This document shows, in pieces, positions 26,299-34,900 of a stretch of DNA of 64,000 nucleotides. The position numbers and the translations under genes were made by a program. The notes under the pieces were generated by a model. It worked only from the letters and a program-made list of their open reading frames with translations, was not told the origin of the DNA and did no database searches. The DNA is from Trichocoleus desertorum ATA4-8-CV12. Lineage in GTDB: Bacteria; Cyanobacteriota; Cyanobacteriia; FACHB-46. How positions within the stretch are numbered: the first letter of the stretch is position 1; each line of letters begins with the position of its first letter. Where the stretch lies: NCBI GenBank assembly GCA_019358975.1, contig JAHHIL010000023.1:1-64000 (forward strand), read 5' to 3'.

Positions 26299-26751
26299 AA
26301 CTTTAGCCTCCAGGTAAACAGCACCCAAACGCGATCGCAGGGTTATGTGAACGCTGTACTGCTCTAGCCGCTAAGCAGAGGTAAACAGTATCAAGAACAC
26401 GGGGCTATTATGAGAAACTCTTGCGTGCAAATACTGTGACCCACTTTACAAACGATAGGATCGCTTGACTTAACCTTCAAAGTAACGATGTTATGCACTG
26501 CAATCTTTACGGCAACTTCACTTAGCTTCGATTGACCATCGCCTCAAATCCTATGTTCACGACATACGCAGAATTTAGAGATGAGGTTAAATGTTCCCCA
26601 GTGTTGAATGCTTGTATCTCACTGAACAGTTATTTCTTGGGGGAACTCATAACTTTAGGCATGAGAGATCTGCACAGGCACTATTCTGAGTAACGCATCT
26701 GTTAGTGCAGTTCTTTCAATTGGCTGAATCAGGAGTGGAACTGGTGCATCT
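26299..26751. promoter_or_regulatory. Divergent intergenic region between amidases 1 and 2
   Basis: This 453-bp spacer must carry the promoters of both diverging amidase genes. I see no gene and no convincing operator. AGGAG at 26731-26735 lies 16 nt before the ATG of amidase 2, wider than usual. Confidence 0.4.
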
Positions 26752-28428
26752 ATGCAAAATTCAATCACGAAGGCGATCGCCTCTTTAGCAATGCAGACGG
26801 CGATGGTGAGCGTTTTTCCATCTGCCGCCCAGGCATTTTCTTTTACCCTTCAGGAAGCAACAATTCCTGAAATTAACCAGGCGTTTGATGCTGACAAGTT
26901 AACTTCTGAAAAATTGGTGCAGCTTTACCTGAACCGCATTGAAGCTTATGACATCAATGGTCCCGGACTAAACACATTCATTAAAATTAATCCCAATGCG
27001 TTAGCAACCGCTGCTGTCCTGGATATTGAACGAGATTTGTCTGGGCCGCGCAGCCCGCTACATGGTATCCCGGTGCTGTTGAAGGACAACATTGATACTT
27101 TTGATTTACCGACAACGGCAGGTTCGGTGGCTCTGGAAGGGTCAATTGCTCCAGATGATGCCTTTTTGACTCAGCAACTCCGGGATGCGGGCGCAATCAT
27201 TTTGGGCAAAGCTAGGCTGACTGAGTTCGCCAATTTCTTGACCAATGGGATGCCTGCGGGCTACAGCTCTCTCAACGGCTATACGTTTAACCCCTACAAT
27301 CCAATTCCTTTGCCCGATGGAGATGGCAGAGCGATCCTGTCTCCGGGGGGCTCTAGCGCTGGCGCAGCCGCAGCCGTGGCTGCAAACTTGGTCCCGGTAT
27401 CTGTGGGAACGGAAACCTCTGGCTCTATTCTTAGCCCTGGCAACCAAAACTCAGTGGTTGGAATTAAGCCAACGGTGGGTTTAATTAGCCGTGATGGTGT
27501 GATTCCGATCGCCGCCAGTCAAGATACGGCAGGACCCTTTGGGCGAACTGTTACAGATGCTGCGATTCTTCTAGGCACACTTACGGGAGTTGATCCAAGC
27601 GATCCGGCTACGCTCACTAGTGAGGGTAAGTTTTACAACGACTACACATCTTTTCTGGATGCAGGCGCACTCAAAGGCGCAAGAATTGGGGTGCCCAAAG
27701 ATTTATATTGGGATTTTCTGAATGAAGAACAACGGGCGATCGCCTTCTCTGCGATCGCGGCAATGGAAAGCCTGGGAGCCGAAATTATCGAGGCAGAAAT
27801 TCCGACGGCACGAGAACTCTCCAGATTTAGCTCATCCGTGCTGACTTACGAATTTAAACGTGACCTCAATGCCTACCTCGCCAGCCTGGGTCCGGATGCT
27901 CCAGTTAAAACCCTGGCAGACGTAATTGCTTTCAACGAAGCAAACGCGGACATTGCACTCAAATATGGACAAACCCGGGCTCTGGCATCCGAGGCAATTG
28001 ATCTCTCTCTAGGCAGTGATGATACTGCTAAATATCTTTCTGATCGGGCTACGGATCTGTTGCTGTCCAAAGAGAAAGGACTCGATGCTTTTATTGACAC
28101 CTACAACTTAGACACTGTGTTCTTCCCCGGTACAACGGGAGCCTCGATTGGTGCGAAAGCGGGTTATCCCAGTATCATCGTCCCAGCAGGGTACCAGTCT
28201 AATCTCGCGCCCTACGGCATCACTTTTTTGGGTAAGGCCTATACAGAACCTGAACTGATAGGATTTGCCTATGCGTTTGAACAAGCAACTTTAGTCCGCC
28301 GTCCCCCTAGCAGTACCCCCGCTCTCCAAGGGGAAACGATTCCAGAACCGGGTACTGTGGTTGCGCTAGTGATATTCGGCGTCACGGCAGTAGGGCTAAA
28401 GCGAAGACAGAGCCAAACTAGGATTTAG
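26752..28428 (+). CDS. Surface amidase 2 (amidase signature family, PEP-CTERM)
   Basis: A 558-residue exported amidase and the only plus-strand member. Signal peptide to about SAAQA, then FTLQEATIPEINQAFDAD. Triad K111 (VLLKDN), S201 (SPGGSSAG) and S225 (TETSGSILSP); the spacer between Lys and Ser is about 14 residues longer than in the others. The nucleophile motif reads TETSGS in place of TDTGGS, and the gene is the most divergent of the seven. The C-terminus has IPEPGT, a hydrophobic helix and LKRRQSQTRI. It faces amidase 3 convergently with a 55-bp gap, so it is separately transcribed. Confidence 0.9.
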   Translation: MQNSITKAIASLAMQTAMVSVFPSAAQAFSFTLQEATIPEINQAFDADKLTSEKLVQLYLNRIEAYDINGPGLNTFIKINPNALATAAVLDIERDLSGPRSPLHGIPVLLKDNIDTFDLPTTAGSVALEGSIAPDDAFLTQQLRDAGAIILGKARLTEFANFLTNGMPAGYSSLNGYTFNPYNPIPLPDGDGRAILSPGGSSAGAAAAVAANLVPVSVGTETSGSILSPGNQNSVVGIKPTVGLISRDGVIPIAASQDTAGPFGRTVTDAAILLGTLTGVDPSDPATLTSEGKFYNDYTSFLDAGALKGARIGVPKDLYWDFLNEEQRAIAFSAIAAMESLGAEIIEAEIPTARELSRFSSSVLTYEFKRDLNAYLASLGPDAPVKTLADVIAFNEANADIALKYGQTRALASEAIDLSLGSDDTAKYLSDRATDLLLSKEKGLDAFIDTYNLDTVFFPGTTGASIGAKAGYPSIIVPAGYQSNLAPYGITFLGKAYTEPELIGFAYAFEQATLVRRPPSSTPALQGETIPEPGTVVALVIFGVTAVGLKRRQSQTRI

Positions 28429-28483
28429 AGTGACTCTATCAGACGACCGCTCCTCCACATAGCCAGAGGGGCGATCGCGCCCT

Positions 28484-30322
28484 TCAGCTTCGGGCAGAAC
28501 TAACCGCCGTAGAAGCATTCACGAGCTTACAGGATTCCATCGAGGTCTGTGCCAAGAAAGCTTTGTAGTCAGCTTTACGCTTGCGCTTCATTTGCTTGAC
28601 TGCAAAGGCACTCGCGCCGAAGGCCAGAAACGCTGGAATCATACCAGGCTCAGGAATAGGTTCAGGGATAGGTTCCTGATCAATGACTTCTCCTGGCAGA
28701 GGTGGCAGTAAGGGAGACGGACGGCGGAATTGAGTTGCCTGCTCGAAGGCATAGGCCAACCCCAACAGCTTTGACTCACTGTACGGGCGTCCGGTAAACG
28801 AAAGTGTCATCGGCAGTCCAGTTGAGCTAAAACCACCAGGAACGGTAATGTCTGGAAATCCAACCGAGCTGGCAAATTCTGCCTGACGTGCTGGAGGGGC
28901 ACCTGGATAACTAATAAAGGTCGGATCTGTCGTTCCAAACAGTGGACGAGCAAAAGAATTTACGGTTGGAAAAAGAAAGGTATCTAGATTCATCGAATCT
29001 AACGTATCCAACAGTGTGTTCCTGACAAAAGGAGTCAGAACATCAGCAACATTGATGTAGTTAGGATCAGAAAAGCCTTCACTTGCTGCTGATCTCCTCA
29101 AAGTATTGAGAATAATCGAGGGTGTTTCAGACTCTGCTACTTCCGGAGATTCTAAAACGGCAATCAGGTCATCAATCGTTTTCGGGTACTCAGAACCCAG
29201 CGTTGATAGATAATCCTCCAAATACACTTTTTGCTCAACCGGAATAGCAGTGCCATACAGACCATTCAGGGTAGATAAGAAGCTTCTTTCAAAGGAGACA
29301 TCAACCGTGGTAGCGCCGAGACTCAGCATAATTTCCAGCGCTTCCTCAGTTAGTTGAGTAATCTCTGGATCAACTCCGTTTTCCAGCCCTAAATAATTGC
29401 GAACCACACCGATTCGTGCGCCTTCTAGGGCACCAGAGTTGAGAAACTGCGTGTAATCGGTAAAGAACTTGTCCAGTTCAACCTCGGGCGCTGCAATTGG
29501 CGTGATGAAACTTGGGTTGTTGGGGTCAAACTCTACAATTGTACCCAAAGCAAATGCTGCGTCCGTCACAGTCCGTGCCATAGGACCAATCATGTCTCTA
29601 GATAATACGAAGGGAATGATGCCATCCAAACTGACAAGACCCCGCGTTGGTCTAATACAAGCTAAACCTTGAAATGAGCAAGGTGTCCGAATCGACCCGC
29701 CCGTATCGCTACCCATGCCAAGCACTGCAAAGTTAGCGGCAATTGCCGCACCCGTACCTCCACTTGAACCAGCGGAAGTGCGCAAGAAATTATAAGGGTT
29801 AACCGTAGCTCCGCCAATAGAGCTATAGCCCGATCCAGAGATCGCATACTCATCCATTTCAGTCTTGCCCAAAATAATCGCGCCTGCCTCACGAAATTTT
29901 TGGACGACAAAGGCATCATCTGGAGGGATGGAGCCGATCAGCGCAGCTGATCCACCTGTCGTTGGCAGATCAAACGTATCATGGTTATCCTTGAGCAAAA
30001 TAGGGATGCCATGAAGTGGACTACGAGGTCCAGAGATCTGGCGTTCCAGATCGAGCTGTATGGCAGTCTCTAAAACATTAGGATTAATAGTCAGAACCGA
30101 ATTGATGGTGGGGCCTGCATCATCGTAGGCAGCAATCCGATTCAGATAAAGCTGCACTAAGCTCTCAGAGGTCAGTATTCCTGTATTAAAGGCTTGATTA
30201 ATGTCGGCAATGGTTGCCTCTTCCAGCGTAAAAACTGCTGCTTCAGCAATACTGGGAACAAATGCAATAAGTGTAGCTGGAGCTGCCAAGTACACAGCAG
30301 TGCGTCTAGCCAATGTAAACAA
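28484..30322 (-). CDS. Surface amidase 3 (PEP-CTERM, extended C-terminal tail)
   Basis: A 612-residue exported amidase. Start TTG 30322, with AAGGAG ten bases upstream; the protein opens MFTLARRTAVYLAAP as in amidase 4. Signal peptide to about SIAEA; triad K111, S186 (SAGSSGGT) and S210 (GSDTGGSIR). The PEP region is doubled (PIPEPIPEPGM), followed by the hydrophobic helix and KQMKRKRK. Unlike its relatives, about 25 further residues follow the basic end (from ADYKAFLAQ to SSARS), which is unusual for a PEP-CTERM signal and might be a recent stop-codon readthrough. Two unusual Cys lie near the nucleophile (TPCSFQGLAC). Confidence 0.9.
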   Translation of the reverse strand: MFTLARRTAVYLAAPATLIAFVPSIAEAAVFTLEEATIADINQAFNTGILTSESLVQLYLNRIAAYDDAGPTINSVLTINPNVLETAIQLDLERQISGPRSPLHGIPILLKDNHDTFDLPTTGGSAALIGSIPPDDAFVVQKFREAGAIILGKTEMDEYAISGSGYSSIGGATVNPYNFLRTSAGSSGGTGAAIAANFAVLGMGSDTGGSIRTPCSFQGLACIRPTRGLVSLDGIIPFVLSRDMIGPMARTVTDAAFALGTIVEFDPNNPSFITPIAAPEVELDKFFTDYTQFLNSGALEGARIGVVRNYLGLENGVDPEITQLTEEALEIMLSLGATTVDVSFERSFLSTLNGLYGTAIPVEQKVYLEDYLSTLGSEYPKTIDDLIAVLESPEVAESETPSIILNTLRRSAASEGFSDPNYINVADVLTPFVRNTLLDTLDSMNLDTFLFPTVNSFARPLFGTTDPTFISYPGAPPARQAEFASSVGFPDITVPGGFSSTGLPMTLSFTGRPYSESKLLGLAYAFEQATQFRRPSPLLPPLPGEVIDQEPIPEPIPEPGMIPAFLAFGASAFAVKQMKRKRKADYKAFLAQTSMESCKLVNASTAVSSARS

Positions 30323-30511
30323 TATCTTTATCTCCTTGATAGACGGCCTTCGTAGTGGTGCAAAGATCCGTTAAATAAGTGCTTTCGGTATCTGCTGACA
30401 ACAGGTTTCACAGACGAGTTGAGAGCACGAAGTTAATGTGAGGCAGAGCCAAAGGATATAGGGGCAAAATCATACGGGATTCAGTAATACCCAAGGAAAT
30501 CAGGTTGAACT

Positions 30512-32218
30512 TTAAACTCTCTTACACTTCAAACCTAAAGCTGATAACCCAGCCACTCCTAAAGCGATCGCCATTCCCGGTTCAGGTACGGTTTCATACT
30601 CAATCCTCTCACCGGGAAGGGATGGAACAAGGGAGGATGGACGACGTAGCTTAGTGGCTTGTTCATACGCGTAGGCATAACCCAATAAGTTGGGTTCGCT
30701 GTAGGCACTGCCAAAGAAGGAGAGGGCGATCGGCAATCCGTCAGAGGTAAATCCAGCTGGAACCTGTACGTCAGGGAAGCCAGTTAGGTTGGCGATGTTG
30801 GTGGCTGATGTACCAGGATTACACACATAGGTCGGGTCCACAATGCCACTCCGTGGGGCTGCTGGACATCCAGATGTCGGGTAGATAATTGCATCCAGAT
30901 CGTTTGAGTTCAAGACATTCAACGTCGCATTTTTGATCAGGGTACGTCCATTGTTTAAAGCATCTAGATAGTCAGGGTTAGTCAGCGGACCTCTGACTTC
31001 TGCCTCAATCAGCCGCGCTAACACACTAGGATTCACCGGAAACTCCGAGTTAACGACTTCCGGTGATTGGCTGATCTCAATCACCTCCGCTAATGTTTTG
31101 GGATAGTCAACCGAGAGTGTTTCTAGATAATCAGCAATCTGCGCCTTAAACTCTGTATCAGAAATGGTGCTGTATACTCCTCCGCGAGCTGCCAACACCT
31201 CTGGAGGAAAGGTGACTGATTCGACAACGGTTGCCCCTAATGCTTTGATGTCCGCGATCGCCTGTTCAATTGCTTGATCAATATCAGAGTTACGTCCAAA
31301 GAAATCTCTAGCAACTCCAATGCGTGCACCTTGGAGTGAATCCTTATCTAAAAACTGAGTGTAATCTGTAAAAAATTTACCCTCGCTCTCTTTAGTAACT
31401 GAATCATTGGGGTCAATACCCGTCATAAAGCCCAGTGTAATTGCGGCGTCGGTGACAGTTCGGGTGAGTGGACCGCCCGTGTCTAGCGTTAACGAGAAGG
31501 GAATAATGCCATCTCGGCTGGTGAGACCCAGCGTGGGTTTGATGCCAACTAGCCCGTTAGCAGCAGCTGGACCGCGAATCGAGCCGCCTGTATCGGTTCC
31601 TAAACCAATTGTGCCAAAGTTAGCAGCGATCGCAGCTCCAGGACCACCACTTGAGCCTGCCGGACCCCGATTGAGGTTATACGGATTCTTAGTTTGCCCG
31701 CCTACAGAGCTGTAACCACCACCAGGTGCTCCTCCATGTGCCCATTCATCTAAATTAGCTTTAGCGAGAATGATTGCTCCTGCGTCGCGTAGCTGTTTAA
31801 CGACATATGCATCATCCGGTGGAATTGATCCTTCAAGGGCAAATGAACCACCTGTTGTAGGCAGATCAAAAGTATCAAAATTATCCTTCAAAATCACGGG
31901 GATGCCATGCAGAATGCTTCTCGGTCCGGTGGCTTGCCGCTCTAAATCGAGTGCTGCTGCTGTTTGAAGTGCATTAGGATTAACTGTAATCAGAGAGTTT
32001 AGTGTCGGACCTGCATCATCATAAGCTTCAATTCGATTGAGATAGAGCTGAACAAGCGTTTCAGAGGTTAATGCACCTGCCTCAAATGCCTGATTGATGC
32101 TAGAAACGCTGGCTTCTTGCAGGTTGAAGGTGGCGCTTTGAGCAGGTTTAGCACCTAGAACCAAAAGCGCTACTGGAACTCCTAAGGCAACCGTTGTTTG
32201 CTTTGTTAATTTGAACAT
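30512..32218 (-). CDS. Surface amidase 4 (amidase signature family, PEP-CTERM)
   Basis: A 568-residue exported amidase. Signal peptide to AKPAQSA, then FNLQEASVSSINQAFEAG. Triad K111 (VILKDNFDT), S189 (PAGSSGGP) and S213 (GTDTGGSIRGP), with the 24-residue Ser-Ser spacing found in structurally known family members such as fatty acid amide hydrolase. PEP-CTERM signal VPEPGM, hydrophobic helix, LKCKRV. It is closest to amidase 5: both share the block NGLVGIKPTLGLTSRDGIIP and a C-terminal SGCPA segment. It is the last gene of the run 38399-30512, 45 bp after the HpsJ-like gene. The substrate (amide, ester or peptide) is unknown. Confidence 0.92.
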   Translation of the reverse strand: MFKLTKQTTVALGVPVALLVLGAKPAQSATFNLQEASVSSINQAFEAGALTSETLVQLYLNRIEAYDDAGPTLNSLITVNPNALQTAAALDLERQATGPRSILHGIPVILKDNFDTFDLPTTGGSFALEGSIPPDDAYVVKQLRDAGAIILAKANLDEWAHGGAPGGGYSSVGGQTKNPYNLNRGPAGSSGGPGAAIAANFGTIGLGTDTGGSIRGPAAANGLVGIKPTLGLTSRDGIIPFSLTLDTGGPLTRTVTDAAITLGFMTGIDPNDSVTKESEGKFFTDYTQFLDKDSLQGARIGVARDFFGRNSDIDQAIEQAIADIKALGATVVESVTFPPEVLAARGGVYSTISDTEFKAQIADYLETLSVDYPKTLAEVIEISQSPEVVNSEFPVNPSVLARLIEAEVRGPLTNPDYLDALNNGRTLIKNATLNVLNSNDLDAIIYPTSGCPAAPRSGIVDPTYVCNPGTSATNIANLTGFPDVQVPAGFTSDGLPIALSFFGSAYSEPNLLGYAYAYEQATKLRRPSSLVPSLPGERIEYETVPEPGMAIALGVAGLSALGLKCKRV

Positions 32219-32263
32219 GTTCTATTGCCTCAAACAGGTAAATACACAACCTAAATCAAAAGC

Positions 32264-33073
32264 CTATCGAATAGAGGCAGCCACAGTTTGTGCGTTCTTT
32301 CGGGTTACGCTGGCTCCACTCCAACAGATGCCCAAATGGCCAAGTGACAGTAATAAACTGCTAACTGTAACGCGAAATTGTGACTTGCGAATTTCAGCTA
32401 CGATTTGCCTTTTTGTCTGTAGCTGAGTTTGACGAATTTGGATCAATCCCTGATCCCGCAGTCTTTTGACTCGCTGTTCTACAAATGCTGGGTTTGCTCT
32501 TGCCTGCTGAATATTTTCTTTAACTTGTTGCAACTGTACACGTAGTGCTTCTGTTACCTCATCTCCTTGGAGCTGTTGCTCCAGTTGTTTTAACTGCTCA
32601 TCATTAGACAACAAAGCATTGACCTGACTACGCTGCTGTTCCAGTTGGCTGTTCAGGTTACTTTCAGCACGTAATGCTTCTTCATTGATCTGCTTTGACA
32701 CTTCTGCATTGATCAATCGACTGGCATTGAAATGTAGCGGTGCAAACAGCAAAAAGACAACCCCCAATAACCCAGAGAGCAGCAGCGTCATCGTAATTAA
32801 ACTAGGGCGCGATCGCCTTCTTGATTCAGTTGGTTTAGGACTATTGCCAATCCAAAGCCCCATCAATAGTAGAGCAATGCCTACCATTGATATAACCCCG
32901 CGATCAGCGATCTGGGTAATCCAATTGGTTAACCATCGGCTGTTAAGTAGATTAGGCGACAGAGTAAAGCTGATACAGTCAATCAGAAATAAAACAATGA
33001 GAACGACGCCAGCAATTTTTAAGGTCTGGGCGATCGTAGATGGTGATGCACCTCGACTAGCTAGTTTCATCAT
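32264..33073 (-). CDS. HpsJ-like membrane protein
   Basis: A 269-residue membrane protein. Hydrophobic segments lie at about 17-40 (IAGVVLIVLFLIDCI), 58-75 (VISMVGIALLLMGLWI), 91-110 (ITMTLLLSGLLGVVFLLF) and a last one near 240; between them residues 120-220 form a charged Gln/Glu-rich coiled coil. The layout and the segment ITQIADRGVISMVGIALLL match my memory of the HpsJ family, which in filamentous cyanobacteria belongs to hormogonium polysaccharide secretion. It is inserted between amidases 4 and 5 with 45- and 33-bp gaps, so it is co-transcribed with them. Identification is from memory of the family and not from a search. Confidence 0.6.
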   Translation of the reverse strand: MMKLASRGASPSTIAQTLKIAGVVLIVLFLIDCISFTLSPNLLNSRWLTNWITQIADRGVISMVGIALLLMGLWIGNSPKPTESRRRSRPSLITMTLLLSGLLGVVFLLFAPLHFNASRLINAEVSKQINEEALRAESNLNSQLEQQRSQVNALLSNDEQLKQLEQQLQGDEVTEALRVQLQQVKENIQQARANPAFVEQRVKRLRDQGLIQIRQTQLQTKRQIVAEIRKSQFRVTVSSLLLSLGHLGICWSGASVTRKNAQTVAASIR

Positions 33074-33106
33074 CTGTACCTTTTGCTGCTACAAGGATTG
33101 AAACAC

Positions 33107-34828
33107 TTATGAAACTAGGACAACGGTTTCAGGCTGATCTTTGTTCTGTTTCCTGCCCCGCCTAATGACCTGGACTCCAAAAGCACTAATCCCTAAAACT
33201 GCTAGCGCTGGAATCATGCCAGGTTCAGGCACCGTTTCATACTCAACCTCCTCCCCGGAAAGTGCAGGAAACAATTCCGGAGAGCGACGAGCTTTAGTCG
33301 CTTGCTCAAAGGCGTAGGCATAGCCCAATAGCGTTGGCTCACTGTAAGCCCGTCCAAAGAAGGAAATCGTCACTGGCAAGTCATCGGAAGTAAACCCTGC
33401 TGGAACTTGAATATCTGGGAAGCCTGAAATGTTTGCAATATTTGTAGGCGATATCCCTGGGTTACACACAAACGTGGGGTCAGTTATTCCGGGAAGCGGA
33501 CTCGCTGGACAGCCTGATGTGGGGTAAATTAAGGCATCGAGATTATTGCCATTCAACAAGTCTAGAGCCGTATTGCGAACTAACGCTCTGCCATTGGTAA
33601 ATGCATCTATGTAATCAGGATCAGTAATAGATGCACTTGCCTGCTCATTCCTAAACAAATTTAAGCGCGTTGGATACTGCTTAAAAAAGTCATCCTGTTC
33701 TGCAAGAGCAATGATGTCATCAAGATCTTTGGGATATTCATCGCCTACGGTTGCTAAGTAATCAGGAATTTGATCCTTAAACTCTGGCCATCGAACCCGT
33801 GTGTAGATCGTTTCTTTGGCTGTAAGAATCTCGGGCGGGTAAAAGACAGAATCAACAATAGTTGCTCCCAACCTTTTCATGGTGGCGATCGCATTCTCAA
33901 CAATCTGATCGACCTCAGGATTACGACCAAAGAAATCACGCGCTACGCCAATTCGTGCACCTTGCAATGCGCCCTTATCTAAAAACTGCGTATAGTCTTT
34001 GAAAAACTTACCTTCGCTTCCTAGCGTTGCCGGATCAGCGGGGTCAATACCTGCCATGATGCCAAGAGTAATAGCAGCATCTTCAACGGTTCGCGTTAAC
34101 GGTCCCCCCACATCAAATGACAGGGCCAGCGGAATAATGCCGTCACGGCTTGTCAAGCCTAATGTTGGTTTAATTCCCACCAGTCCATTAGCCGTCGCTG
34201 GACCTCGAATCGAGCCACCTGTGTCACTACCCGTACCAATCACGCCAAAGTTAGCGGCGATCGCAGCTCCAGTACCACCGCTAGATCCAGCCGGGCTGCG
34301 CTCTAAGTTATAGGGATTGCTTGTTAAACCAGCGAGAGACCCACCCGGAACACCAGCCGCAAACTCTGACATATTTGCCTTGGCAAAGATAACAGCTCCT
34401 GCATCCCGCAGTTGCTTCACCAAAAATCCATCATCTGGAGGCACCGACCCTTCAAGAACCGCTGAACCCCCCGTTGTGGGCATATCAAAGGTGTCATAGT
34501 TGTCTTTGAGAATGACTGGAATGCCATGTAGTGCGCTTCTTGGCCCGGTTATTTGGCGCTCTAGGTCTAACGCCCTAGCAATTTCTAGTGCATCTGAATT
34601 AACCGTGATAATTGAATTAAGGCTGTCATCGTAAGTATCAATTCGATTGAGATAGAGCCCAATCAATTGTTCAGATGTCAGCGCGCCCGCATCAAATGCT
34701 CTATTGATTTCAGAAACTGTTGCCTCTTCTAGCTGAAACGTTGCTGCCAACGCTTCTAGCGGAAGAAGCCCTAGTGCTACCGTTTGAGCTGCTACCAATG
34801 TAGCCGTTTGTTTCATACTTTTTAGCAC
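33107..34828 (-). CDS. Surface amidase 5 (amidase signature family, PEP-CTERM)
   Basis: A 573-residue exported amidase. Start GTG 34828, with AGGAG 8 nt before it; a GTG at 34837 overlapping that site is less likely. The start aligns with those of amidases 6 and 7 (VLKSMK, VLKSMK, MLKTIK). Signal peptide to LEALA; triad K108, S182 (PAGSSGGT) and S206 (GSDTGGSIRGP). The numbering is 3 lower than in the paralogues because YDDSLNS lacks three residues present in YDDAGPTLNS. PEP-CTERM VPEPGM, hydrophobic helix and RRGRKQNKDQ, with a short further tail. It is followed after 33 bp by the HpsJ-like gene. Confidence 0.92.
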   Translation of the reverse strand: MLKSMKQTATLVAAQTVALGLLPLEALAATFQLEEATVSEINRAFDAGALTSEQLIGLYLNRIDTYDDSLNSIITVNSDALEIARALDLERQITGPRSALHGIPVILKDNYDTFDMPTTGGSAVLEGSVPPDDGFLVKQLRDAGAVIFAKANMSEFAAGVPGGSLAGLTSNPYNLERSPAGSSGGTGAAIAANFGVIGTGSDTGGSIRGPATANGLVGIKPTLGLTSRDGIIPLALSFDVGGPLTRTVEDAAITLGIMAGIDPADPATLGSEGKFFKDYTQFLDKGALQGARIGVARDFFGRNPEVDQIVENAIATMKRLGATIVDSVFYPPEILTAKETIYTRVRWPEFKDQIPDYLATVGDEYPKDLDDIIALAEQDDFFKQYPTRLNLFRNEQASASITDPDYIDAFTNGRALVRNTALDLLNGNNLDALIYPTSGCPASPLPGITDPTFVCNPGISPTNIANISGFPDIQVPAGFTSDDLPVTISFFGRAYSEPTLLGYAYAFEQATKARRSPELFPALSGEEVEYETVPEPGMIPALAVLGISAFGVQVIRRGRKQNKDQPETVVLVS

Positions 34829-34900
34829 AGTATTCACTCCTATAGACCAGTTGAATGAATGATTTAGATTGGGTTGATGTGCAAAACTTTGCTAACAGAA

